A stretch of 20,753 nucleotides of DNA from Sphingomonas sp. (GTDB lineage: Bacteria; Pseudomonadota; Alphaproteobacteria; Sphingomonadales; Sphingomonadaceae): assembly GCA_021154945.1 (NCBI GenBank), contig JAJNQF010000125.1, positions 1-20,753 on the forward strand, written 5' to 3'. The notes beneath the pieces are model-generated. The model was given only the letters and a program-made list of their open reading frames with translations. It was not told the DNA's origin and searched no databases. This document shows, piece after piece, positions 14,342 to 20,753 of the stretch. Both the position numbers and the translations under genes were made by a program. Each line of letters opens with the position of its first letter. Position 1 is the stretch's first letter.

Positions 14342-15057
14342 TCGGCGTCCATGAGCGGTCCGTAGAGGATCAGCGCGGGCTTGCTGGAAAAGCCTGCCTG
14401 CAACTGCGCGGCCAGTTCTGCGATCGTCGAGCGGGTCAGGGACTGGTCGGGGTGGCCGATATTCTCGGCGATCAGCGCGGGCGTGTCCGGGGACAGGCCG
14501 TGCTCGATCAGCGAGGCGGCCAGCGCCGGGAAGGTGCGCTTGGGCATGAAGACCACCGTCGTCGCCTCGGGATCGGCCAAAGCGGCCATGTTGCGCTGTT
14601 CGGGGAGGTCGCCGGTGACGTCGTGGCCGGTGACGAACTGGACGCGGCGGGCGCTGAGCCGGCGGGTGAGCGGGATCTGCGCGGCAGCGGCGGCGGCGCT
14701 GGCGGCGCTGATGCCGGGGATGATCTCGAACGGGATGCCGGCGGTCCTCAACGCGACGATCTCTTCCTCGAGGCGGCCGAACATTCCTGCGTCGCCGGAC
14801 TTGAGGCGGACCACGCGGATGCCGGTGCGGGCATACTCGACCAGCAGTTGCGAGACGTGCGCCTGGGTCGGCGACGGGCGACCGGCGCGCTTGCCGACCG
14901 CGACGAGATCGGCGCCCGGGCGGGCGTGGCCGAGGACCGCGGAGGACAGGTCGTCGAACAGCACGGCATCGGCGGATTGCAACCGCGCGACGGCTTTCAG
15001 CGTCAGCAGTTCGGGATCGCCGGGGCCCGAGCCCACGAACGAGACGAAACCAGTCAT
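14338..15057 (-). CDS. cobA: Uroporphyrinogen-III C-methyltransferase, CobA (SUMT)
   Basis: The 239-residue enzyme methylates uroporphyrinogen III at C2 and C7 with two SAM to make precorrin-2, the branch point to siroheme and B12. Motifs are VGSGPGDPELLTLKA at 8-22, VLFDDL at 32-37, RLKSGDAGMFGR at 84-95 and IIPGISAASAAA at 112-123. The third motif differs from the commonest RLKGGDPFIFGRGGEE form. There is no fused CysG dehydrogenase/chelatase domain, so it makes precorrin-2 only. The start overlaps the cobB stop (ATGA) and lacks a distinct Shine-Dalgarno, so it probably relies on coupling. Siroheme production may draw on the same enzyme or on another copy elsewhere. Confidence 0.94.
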   Translation of the reverse strand: MTGFVSFVGSGPGDPELLTLKAVARLQSADAVLFDDLSSAVLGHARPGADLVAVGKRAGRPSPTQAHVSQLLVEYARTGIRVVRLKSGDAGMFGRLEEEIVALRTAGIPFEIIPGISAASAAAAAAQIPLTRRLSARRVQFVTGHDVTGDLPEQRNMAALADPEATTVVFMPKRTFPALAASLIEHGLSPDTPALIAENIGHPDQSLTRSTIAELAAQLQAGFSSKPALILYGPLMDAE

Positions 15058-16361
15058 GATGGGCGCGCGATCATGTGGAAGAAGCTACCGGTGACGTGGC
15101 CGCGATGCGAGCCGGTTTCGGGGACCGGACTGCCCTCGGCATCGGTGACGTGCGCGAGCGGCGCATCCGGCTGGTCGATGATCGTCGAGTAATGGAACTC
15201 GTGGCCGGTGAGCGCGGCGCCCGCCGCGAAGCCGCCCATCGGCGCGTGGAGCGTCGCATTGCGGTAGCCAAGGTGCATTTTCCGCTGGGCGTAGCTGGTG
15301 ACGAGGCCGAGCAGTCCGGCCATCCGGTGACGCGTGCCGTCGGCGTCGATCAGCCCTTCACCGAGTGCCATATAGCCGCCGCACTCGCCGTGGACGGGAC
15401 GCGTGCGTGCATGCTCGGCAAGAGATGTATGGAAGTTGCGCGCTTCCGCGAGCTTGCCCGCGTGGAGTTCGGGATAGCCGCCGGGCAGCCAGACCAGATC
15501 GGCGTGCGCGGCCGGGGCTTCGTCGGCGAGGGGCGAGAACGGCAGGATCTCGGCGCCCGCGCGCCGCCAGCCTTCGAGCACGTGCGCGTAGGTGAACGAG
15601 AAGGCTGCGTCCTGGGCGAGCGCGATGCGCTGGGCGGGGGGCCGGATCCAGCTTTGCGTGCCTGCCGCCCGGGCGCCGGCTGAAGCGGCGTTGCGGAGTG
15701 CGGGAATGTCGACGTGCGCGCGGAGGAACGTCGCATAGTCGTCGATGCGGGCGTCGAGGTCCGGGTGCTCGGCGGCCTGCACCAGCCCGAGGTGGCGCTC
15801 GGGCAGTTTCAGGTCGCCGCGCCTTGGCAGCGATCCGAACACGCGGATGCCGACCGCGTCCATGCCGCTGCGCGCCAGACGTTCGTGGCGGGGGCTGGCG
15901 ACGCGGTTGAGGATGACGCCGGCGATCGGGACGCTGGCATCGTAGCGGCTGAAGCCGAGCGCGGTGGCGGCGGCGGACTGTGCCTGGCCCGACACGTCGA
16001 TCACGAGCACGACCGGCCAGCCCATCCTGCGGGCGATGTCGGCACTGGCGCCATTGCCGGTTGCGCCCGGCTTCGCGACCCCGTCGAAGAGCCCCATCGA
16101 GCCTTCCGCGAGCGCAAAGTCCGCGTCTTCAGCATTGGCCGCGAGCGTGTCGAGCATCGCGGCGGGCATCGACCAACTGTCGAGGTTGAACGACGCGCGG
16201 CCGCTGGCGGCGCGGTGGAAGGCGGGGTCGATATAGTCGGGGCCGCTCTTGAACGGCTGGACCGCGAGGCCGTCGTCGCGGAGCGCGCGAAGGAGGCCGA
16301 GCATGACGGTGGTCTTGCCGGTGCCCGAGGCGGGCGCGGCGATGAGCAGGCCGGGGGTCAT
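15054..16361 (-). CDS. cobB: Hydrogenobyrinic (cobyrinic) acid a,c-diamide synthase, CobB
   Basis: The 435-residue ATP- and glutamine-dependent amidotransferase amidates the a and c carboxylates of the corrin ring. The N-terminal P-loop is ASGTGKTT at 11-18, followed by SGPDYIDPAFH at 39-49. The C-terminal class I glutamine amidotransferase domain has LPGGYPELHAGKLA at 292-305, nucleophile Cys327 in HGECGGYMALGEGL, and a His-rich end (LTGHEFHYS at 384-392, GHVTGSFFHM at 421-430). In an aerobic pathway the substrate is hydrogenobyrinic acid, before CobNST cobalt insertion. GGAG lies 7 nt before the ATG. It overlaps cobM and cobA by 4 bp on either side. Confidence 0.96.
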   Translation of the reverse strand: MTPGLLIAAPASGTGKTTVMLGLLRALRDDGLAVQPFKSGPDYIDPAFHRAASGRASFNLDSWSMPAAMLDTLAANAEDADFALAEGSMGLFDGVAKPGATGNGASADIARRMGWPVVLVIDVSGQAQSAAATALGFSRYDASVPIAGVILNRVASPRHERLARSGMDAVGIRVFGSLPRRGDLKLPERHLGLVQAAEHPDLDARIDDYATFLRAHVDIPALRNAASAGARAAGTQSWIRPPAQRIALAQDAAFSFTYAHVLEGWRRAGAEILPFSPLADEAPAAHADLVWLPGGYPELHAGKLAEARNFHTSLAEHARTRPVHGECGGYMALGEGLIDADGTRHRMAGLLGLVTSYAQRKMHLGYRNATLHAPMGGFAAGAALTGHEFHYSTIIDQPDAPLAHVTDAEGSPVPETGSHRGHVTGSFFHMIARPS

Positions 16362-17143
16362 GCGAGGTCTCCGGCGAACTTCGAGTCCGCGGATTGGGGA
16401 CGGAAGCGGCGATCATAGCCCGTTGCGTAGAGGCTGCTTTCGACGAAATTCTCCGCGGCCAGCGCTTTGCCGACGAGGATCAGCGCGGTGCGATCGGGTT
16501 TGCCTTCGATAGCCTGCGCGATCGTCGCGAGCGTGGCGCGCTCGATCTGCTGGTCGGGCCAGCTCGCGCGCCAGACGATCGCCACCGGGCATTCCGGGCC
16601 GTAGGACGGCGTGAGGTCCGCGACGACCTGCGCCAGATTGTGGACCGAGAGATGGATCGCGAGCGTCGCGCCGGTTGCCGCGAACGCGGTCAGGGTCTCG
16701 GCGGCGGGCATCGTGCTTGCTCGACCGGGCGTGCGGGTCAGCACCACCGACTGCACGAGTTCGGGCAGCGTCAATTCGACCTCCAGCGCGGCGGCGGCGG
16801 CGGCGAAGGCGGGTACGCCAGGCGTGATCGTGAACGGGATATCGAGCGCGCGAAGGCGGCGGAGTTGCTCGCCCATCGCCGACCAGATCGACAGGTCGCC
16901 GGAATGGAGCCGCGCGACGTCCTGCCCGGCGTCGTGTGCGGTCTGAATCTCGGCGATGATCTGGTCGAGCGACAGCGGCGCGGTGTTGACGATGCGCGCG
17001 CCGGGAGGACAGTGATCGAGCATCGCCGTCGGGATTAGCGATCCGGCATAGAGGCAGACGGGCGAACCGGCGATCCGGTCGCGGCCGCGCAAGGTCAGCA
17101 GGTCCGGCGCGCCGGGGCCTGCGCCGATGAAGTGGACGGTCAT
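16358..17143 (-). CDS. cobM: Precorrin-4 C11-methyltransferase, CobM
   Basis: The 261-residue tetrapyrrole methylase converts precorrin-4 to precorrin-5. It starts TVHFIGAGPGAPDLLTLRG; the GAGPGAPDL motif (7-15), LYAGSLIP (31-38), LHSGDLSIWSAMGEQ (79-93) and ITPGVPAF (106-113) are all typical of CobM/CbiF. The start is the ATG at 17143, which overlaps the cobE stop as ATGA and has AAGGA 8 nt upstream. The frame is open far upstream but only as a shadow of cobE. The C-terminal RFRPQSADSKFAGDLA tail extends slightly past the conserved core. Confidence 0.95.
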   Translation of the reverse strand: MTVHFIGAGPGAPDLLTLRGRDRIAGSPVCLYAGSLIPTAMLDHCPPGARIVNTAPLSLDQIIAEIQTAHDAGQDVARLHSGDLSIWSAMGEQLRRLRALDIPFTITPGVPAFAAAAAALEVELTLPELVQSVVLTRTPGRASTMPAAETLTAFAATGATLAIHLSVHNLAQVVADLTPSYGPECPVAIVWRASWPDQQIERATLATIAQAIEGKPDRTALILVGKALAAENFVESSLYATGYDRRFRPQSADSKFAGDLA

Positions 17144-17517
17144 GCAGCGGGTCCTTCGACACCCGATCGGGCAATGGCGCAGGTGGCCATCCGGTCGGGC
17201 GAGATATGGCGGGTGGCGAGAAGGTGCGCGCCGGGTCCGGCGGCCGCGAGGGCCGAGGCTTCGGCGACGCTGCCGGTTTGGCGGGCTTCGAGGCTGGCGA
17301 TCGACTGCGTGTGCGTTTTCGGCACCTGCAACGCGTTGGGTGGTACGGCGATCACGGGTAGACCCAGCGCCTCCGCCAGTTCCGAAACGAGCGTCAGCTT
17401 GTCGAGGGGTGCCGCCAGAGCCTTCACGGGCGCGCATCCGTGCTGCGCCGCGGCGAGCGCGGTACGTAGCGCAGCAACGTCAGCGCCGGTACGAAATCCG
17501 AAGCCGGCGACGATCAC
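17140..17517 (-). CDS. cobE: Cobalamin biosynthesis protein CobE (CbiG C-terminal homologue)
   Basis: The 125-residue protein has the CobE/CbiG-C pattern. After the start comes IVAGFGFRTGADVAALRTAL, then KLTLVSELAEALGLPVIAVPPNAL at about 40-63, with KTHTQSIASLEARQTGSVAEASALAAAG covering 67-94. CobE is required for aerobic B12 synthesis in some bacteria; its exact role is unsettled. The start is GTG at 17517. It overlaps the cobL stop as GTGA, matching the ATGA overlaps elsewhere in the operon, and GGAG lies 9 nt upstream. The stop overlaps cobM. The frame extends upstream over cobL but only as a shadow of it. Confidence 0.9.
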   Translation of the reverse strand: MIVAGFGFRTGADVAALRTALAAAQHGCAPVKALAAPLDKLTLVSELAEALGLPVIAVPPNALQVPKTHTQSIASLEARQTGSVAEASALAAAGPGAHLLATRHISPDRMATCAIARSGVEGPAA

Positions 17518-18713
17518 GACACGACGCTCCACTGGACCACGGGATAGCTCGCCCGCCAACCCCGGCGCGTGCCGAGCGGAGCGGCGTCGGACAGTTCGAT
17601 CCGCATGAGCGTGCCGCCCTTCGCTGCGTGCCAGCCGGCCAAGAGCGCTTCGGACTCCAGCGTGACGGCGTTGGCGACGAGGCGGGTGCCGGCCGGAAGC
17701 GCCTTCCAGAGTGCGTCCAGCATCGCGTTCGAAAGCCCCCCGCCGATGAAGACGGCGTTGGGTATGGCCTGGTCTGCGAGGGCATCGGGTGCGCGGCCTT
17801 CGACGACTTGCAGCCGGTCGACCCCGAGGGCGGCGGCGTTGTTGCGGATGCGGTCGGCGCGGACGGGGTCGGCTTCGAATGCGATGGCGTTGGTGGATGG
17901 ATGGGAGAGCAGCCATTCGATCCCGATCGAGCCCGAGCCTGCGCCGATATCCCACAGCGTCTCACCGGGTTTCGGCGCGAGCGCGGACAGCGTCAGTGCG
18001 CGGACCGGGCGCTTGGTGATCTGGCTATCATGCTCGAACCACGCGTCGGGCAGGCCGGAGGTGCGCGGTAGCACCGTGCCGTCGCCGGCAAACGCGATGC
18101 CGATCGCGACGGGATGAACGATGTCGTCAAACGTCAGCGTGGCGGCGGTCGCTTCGCGGATGCGTTCGCGGGGGCCGCCAAGGGCCTCAAGGACGTGGAG
18201 ATGCGATGCGCCGAAGCCGAGATCGTCCAGATAGCAAGCGAGTTTCGCCAAGGCCTCGCCGTCGCGGAGCAGGACCAGCGCGCGGCGGTCTGGTGCGATG
18301 TGCCTGCGAAGGCGTGACAGGGGCGCGGCGTGGAGACCGATACAGGCGGTATCCTCGAGCGGCCAACCGAGACGCGCGGCGGCAAGGCTGAACGTGGAAG
18401 GCGCGAGGTAAGCGACCCACTCGGTCGGTGCGAGGTGGCGCGTTACGGAGGTGCCTGCGCCGAACCAGAACGGATCGCCGGACACGAGCATTGCCACGCG
18501 CCGGCCGCGGTGTTCCAGCAGGCGGGGGATACCCGCGTCGAACGGGACTGGCCAGGGCATGACCTCGCTCTTAAGGTCCGGAAGGAAGGCGAGGTGACGG
18601 GCTGCGCCGGTCACTAGGTAGGCCTCGGCGAGTGCTGCTTTTGCCGCCACGGACAGGCCGGCCGCGCCGTCTTCGCCCAATCCGATGATCGCCAGCCAGG
18701 GAGTGTCAGCCAT
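17514..18713 (-). CDS. cobL: Precorrin-6B C5,15-methyltransferase (decarboxylating), CobL
   Basis: The 399-residue CbiE-CbiT fusion methylates C5 and C15 and decarboxylates the C12 acetate, turning precorrin-6B into precorrin-8X. The N-terminal CbiE-like domain has IIGLGEDGAAGLS at 9-21 and VSGDPFWFGAG at 77-87. The C-terminal CbiT-like Rossmann methyltransferase begins near residue 230, with ITKRPVRALTLSAL and the SAM motif LWDIGAGSGSIGIEW at 253-267. I chose the ATG at 18713 because the family starts there and AGGA lies 8 nt upstream; ATGs at 18722 and 18740 have no advantage. This start lies on the CATG also used by cobK on the other strand. The 3' end overlaps cobE (GTGA). Confidence 0.95.
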   Translation of the reverse strand: MADTPWLAIIGLGEDGAAGLSVAAKAALAEAYLVTGAARHLAFLPDLKSEVMPWPVPFDAGIPRLLEHRGRRVAMLVSGDPFWFGAGTSVTRHLAPTEWVAYLAPSTFSLAAARLGWPLEDTACIGLHAAPLSRLRRHIAPDRRALVLLRDGEALAKLACYLDDLGFGASHLHVLEALGGPRERIREATAATLTFDDIVHPVAIGIAFAGDGTVLPRTSGLPDAWFEHDSQITKRPVRALTLSALAPKPGETLWDIGAGSGSIGIEWLLSHPSTNAIAFEADPVRADRIRNNAAALGVDRLQVVEGRAPDALADQAIPNAVFIGGGLSNAMLDALWKALPAGTRLVANAVTLESEALLAGWHAAKGGTLMRIELSDAAPLGTRRGWRASYPVVQWSVVS

Positions 18714-19461
18714 GTCGAACATCCTGGTGCTGGGCGGCACGACCGAGGCGAGCGCGCTGGCTGCGATGCTGGCTGGGCGAGGCGATGCGGCCGTGTTGAG
18801 TTACGCAGGGCGCGTGGCGAACCCCAAGGTGCAGCCGATCCCGGTGCGGGTGGGCGGCTTTGGCGGCGTCGAGGGGCTGGTCGCGTATCTGCGAGCGCAA
18901 GGCGTGACGCATCTGGTCGATGCGACGCATCCGTTCGCGGCGCGAATGAGCGCGAATGCCGTCGTGGCGGCAGCGCATGCGGGGGTGGCGCACATCGCCT
19001 TGACGCGCCCCGCCTGGGTGCCCGGTCCGGGTGATAGCTGGACCCGCGTGAGCGATATCGAGGGTGCGGTCGCGGCGTTGGCTGGCCCCGCGCGGCGCGT
19101 GATGCTCGCGCTGGGGCGGATGCACGTCGATGCGTTCGCGGTGCAGCCTCAGCACGAGTATCTGTTGCGGTTCGTCGACGCGCCAGAGCAGACGCCCGGG
19201 TTGCCGCGGCATCATCTGATGGTCGATCGCGGGCCGTTCGACGTCGACGGCGATCGGCGGTTGATGGCGGCGCACGGGATCGAGCTTGTGGTCTGCAAGA
19301 ACGCTGGCGGCACGGGCGCGCAGGCGAAGCTGGGCGCGGCGCGTACGCTCGGGCTGCGCGTGATCATGATCGATCGGCCGGCCCTGCCCGCTCGGTTGGA
19401 GGTGCATGCGGCGGAGGACGTGCTGCGCTGGATCGATCATGGTGCCGACCGGGGCGTGTAG
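18712..19461 (+). CDS. cobK: Precorrin-6A reductase, CobK
   Basis: The 249-residue NADPH-dependent reductase makes precorrin-6B (dihydro) from precorrin-6A. Motifs are ILVLGGTTEASALA at 4-17, YAGRVANP at 31-38, VDATHPFAARMS at 69-80 and VVCKNAGGTGAQAKLGAAR at 193-211. The ATG at 18712 has AGGGAG 8 nt upstream (18698-18703), inside cobL; the frame is open 27 nt further but without a better start. It is the only plus-strand gene of the cluster. It begins on the same CATG as cobL and ends inside cobJ. Any promoter of its own must lie within cobL, and transcripts running from cobJ into cobL would be antisense to it. Confidence 0.95.
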   Translation: MSNILVLGGTTEASALAAMLAGRGDAAVLSYAGRVANPKVQPIPVRVGGFGGVEGLVAYLRAQGVTHLVDATHPFAARMSANAVVAAAHAGVAHIALTRPAWVPGPGDSWTRVSDIEGAVAALAGPARRVMLALGRMHVDAFAVQPQHEYLLRFVDAPEQTPGLPRHHLMVDRGPFDVDGDRRLMAAHGIELVVCKNAGGTGAQAKLGAARTLGLRVIMIDRPALPARLEVHAAEDVLRWIDHGADRGV

Positions 19462-20186
19462 AGAATCGGGCCAGCCGGGCGGTCGATGATCCGGGTCAGG
19501 CTGGAGCCGATGATGATCATCGTCCGCATGTCGGCCATCTCGGCTCGGGCTTCGGTGAGGGGCAAGATGCGGAGGGTTTCCTCGGGCGTGGAGACGGCGC
19601 GGGCGAACAGCACCGGGCGATCGTCGCGGCAGGTCTCGCGGAGGATCTCGAAGACGCGGATCAGGGCGTCGGGGCGCGCCTTCGATCGGGGGTTGTAGAA
19701 GGCGATCGCGAAATCGGCTTCGGCCGCGAGGCGCACGCGGCGTTCGATCAGCGGCCAGGGCTTGAGATTGTCCGAGAGGTTGATCGCGCAGAAATCATGG
19801 CCGAGCGGGGCGCCGGCGCGGGCGCTCGCGGCGAGCATCGCGGTGATGCCGGGAAGTACGCGGATGTCGAGATCGCGCCATTCCTGCGGGCCGGCTTCGA
19901 GCGCTTCGAACACCGCGGCGGCCATCGCGAACACGCCGGGATCGCCCGAGGACACGACCACCACCCGCTGGCCTTGGGCCGCGAGCTGGAGGGCGTGCGT
20001 GGCCCGGTCCAGTTCGACGCGGTTGTCGGTCGGGTGGAGCGTAAGGCCGTCGCGGGGGGCGACGCGCGCGACATAGGGGATGTAGCCGATGACGTCGGTC
20101 GCTTCGGCGAGCGCGGCGGTGACTTCGGGCGTCACGAGGTTTGGATCGCCCGGGCCGAGCCCTGCGATCGCGAGCCAGCCGGTCAT
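19437..20186 (-). CDS. cobJ: Precorrin-3B C17-methyltransferase, CobJ
   Basis: The 249-residue methylase catalyses C17 methylation and ring contraction of precorrin-3B to precorrin-4. It shows AIAGLGPGDPNLVTPEV at 6-22, GYIPYVARV at 34-42, VSSGDPGVFAMA at 78-89, LPGITAMLAASARAGAPLGHDF at 111-132 region and AFYNPRSKARP later, all typical of CobJ/CbiH. The ATG at 20186 has AAGGA 8 nt upstream and overlaps the cobI stop (ATGA). The last 25 bp overlap the 3' end of cobK on the other strand. Confidence 0.96.
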   Translation of the reverse strand: MTGWLAIAGLGPGDPNLVTPEVTAALAEATDVIGYIPYVARVAPRDGLTLHPTDNRVELDRATHALQLAAQGQRVVVVSSGDPGVFAMAAAVFEALEAGPQEWRDLDIRVLPGITAMLAASARAGAPLGHDFCAINLSDNLKPWPLIERRVRLAAEADFAIAFYNPRSKARPDALIRVFEILRETCRDDRPVLFARAVSTPEETLRILPLTEARAEMADMRTMIIIGSSLTRIIDRPAGPILYTPRSAP

Positions 20187-20753
20187 GGACGGCGTCCTTG
20201 CCCGTGGATCAGCAGGATCGAGAAATAGGGCGTGATGGCGTCCGCCTCGCAGAGCCGCGTGACGCGCTGATCGGCCATCGCGGCGTATTCGACCAGCCAT
20301 GCCTCGCTCTCGCGTCCGGCGGCGGCGACGGCGCGGCGGAGCTTGGCGAGGTGACGGCCGATCTTCATCACCACCAGCGCATCGGTGTCGCGGATGCGGC
20401 GGACCAGATCCTCCTCGGGGAGCGTGCCCATCAGCACCGTGAGCACGTCGTCGCCCCAGGTGATCGGCGCGCCGCTCGCGGTCCAGGCGCCGGACATGCC
20501 GGTGATGCCGGGGACGACCCGGACCGGTGCAATCGTCTGGAGGCGCGTGTAGAGATGCATGAACGAGCCGTAGAAGAACGGGTCGCCTTCGCAGAGCACG
20601 ACGATATCCTCGCCGCCGCGGGCCAGCGCCGCCAGGTGATCGATGCAGCCTTCGTAGAATGCCGAAAGGCAGTCGTTGTAGCGCGGATCCGAAATTGGGA
20701 TCTCGGTGGTCACGGGGTATTCCATCGGGAACTCGATCACGTCGGCGCGGAGC
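20183..20753 (-). CDS. cobI: Precorrin-2 C20-methyltransferase, CobI (N-terminus off window)
   Basis: The visible 189 C-terminal residues of this methylase make precorrin-3A from precorrin-2 in the full enzyme. They include EFPMEYPVTTEIP, the LCEGDPFFYGSFMHLYTRL SAM-site segment and VVPGITGMSGAWTASGAPI, characteristic of CobI/CbiL. Roughly 50-60 N-terminal residues, including the first SAM motif, lie beyond the right edge; the frame is open to the edge (the GTG at 20740 is internal, not a start). The stop overlaps the cobJ start by 4 bp. cobH and cobG or cobZ, absent here, probably lie further upstream. Confidence 0.94.
   Translation of the reverse strand, partial: LRADVIEFPMEYPVTTEIPISDPRYNDCLSAFYEGCIDHLAALARGGEDIVVLCEGDPFFYGSFMHLYTRLQTIAPVRVVPGITGMSGAWTASGAPITWGDDVLTVLMGTLPEEDLVRRIRDTDALVVMKIGRHLAKLRRAVAAAGRESEAWLVEYAAMADQRVTRLCEADAITPYFSILLIHGQGRRP

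Noticed and set aside
17144..17437. Longer start for cobM
   Set aside because: The added sequence is a shadow of cobE; the ATG at 17143 overlaps the cobE stop, has a Shine-Dalgarno and matches the family N-terminus.
1..20753. CRISPR arrays, insertion sequences, prophage or rRNA
   Set aside because: No regularly spaced repeats, transposase, integrase, phage structural genes or rRNA sequence were recognised in the window.

Overview
The window is GC-rich bacterial DNA whose gene content fits an alphaproteobacterium of the sphingomonad type (Sphingomonas or a close relative). It has two TonB-dependent receptors, a PaaA2-like/ParE toxin-antitoxin pair, and a complete-looking aerobic (cobF/cobL/cobE-containing) cobalamin cluster. 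The taxonomic call is an inference from family resemblance, not from a marker-gene search.

Layout. 1-1559: 5' part of a TonB-dependent receptor on the minus strand, running off the window. 1743-2200: a minus-strand antitoxin/ParE-toxin pair. 2355-4175: lepA on the minus strand, divergent from a proline tRNA (4284-4360). 4466-5755: astB on the plus strand behind a leader able to fold over its ribosome-binding site. 5792-6799: a KDG-kinase-like sugar kinase on the minus strand. 6800-7415: a 616-bp gap with no convincing gene, holding two related stem-loops. 7416-8060: a GST-family protein on the plus strand. 8096-10507 and 10653-12788: a second TonB-dependent receptor and a secreted M3 (Dcp-like) peptidase on the minus strand. 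12933-13202 (plus) and 13306-13428 (minus): two small genes converging on a strong hairpin; the second is a 40-residue one-helix membrane protein.

13574-20753 is a corrin-ring cluster. In minus-strand transcription order it reads cobI (cut by the window edge), cobJ, [cobK on the opposite strand], cobL, cobE, cobM, cobB, cobA, cobF. Six of the seven same-strand junctions are 4-bp ATGA/GTGA overlaps; the exception, cobJ to cobL, is where cobK lies. Together these genes cover uroporphyrinogen III to hydrogenobyrinic acid a,c-diamide, except for the precorrin-3B synthase (cobG or cobZ) and cobH, which probably lie past the right edge with the operon promoter and any B12 riboswitch.

The most unusual structure is cobK. 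It is inverted inside the otherwise unidirectional run. Its start codon and that of cobL lie on opposite strands of one CATG (18711-18714), each with its own Shine-Dalgarno 8 nt away inside the other gene, and its 3' end overlaps the 3' end of cobJ by 25 bp. Other notable points are a ParE toxin whose only plausible start is CTG, the astB leader fold, and the paired stem-loops at 7085-7240. I found no clearly novel defence, mobile or biosynthetic system; most of the window is ordinary chromosomal gene content.
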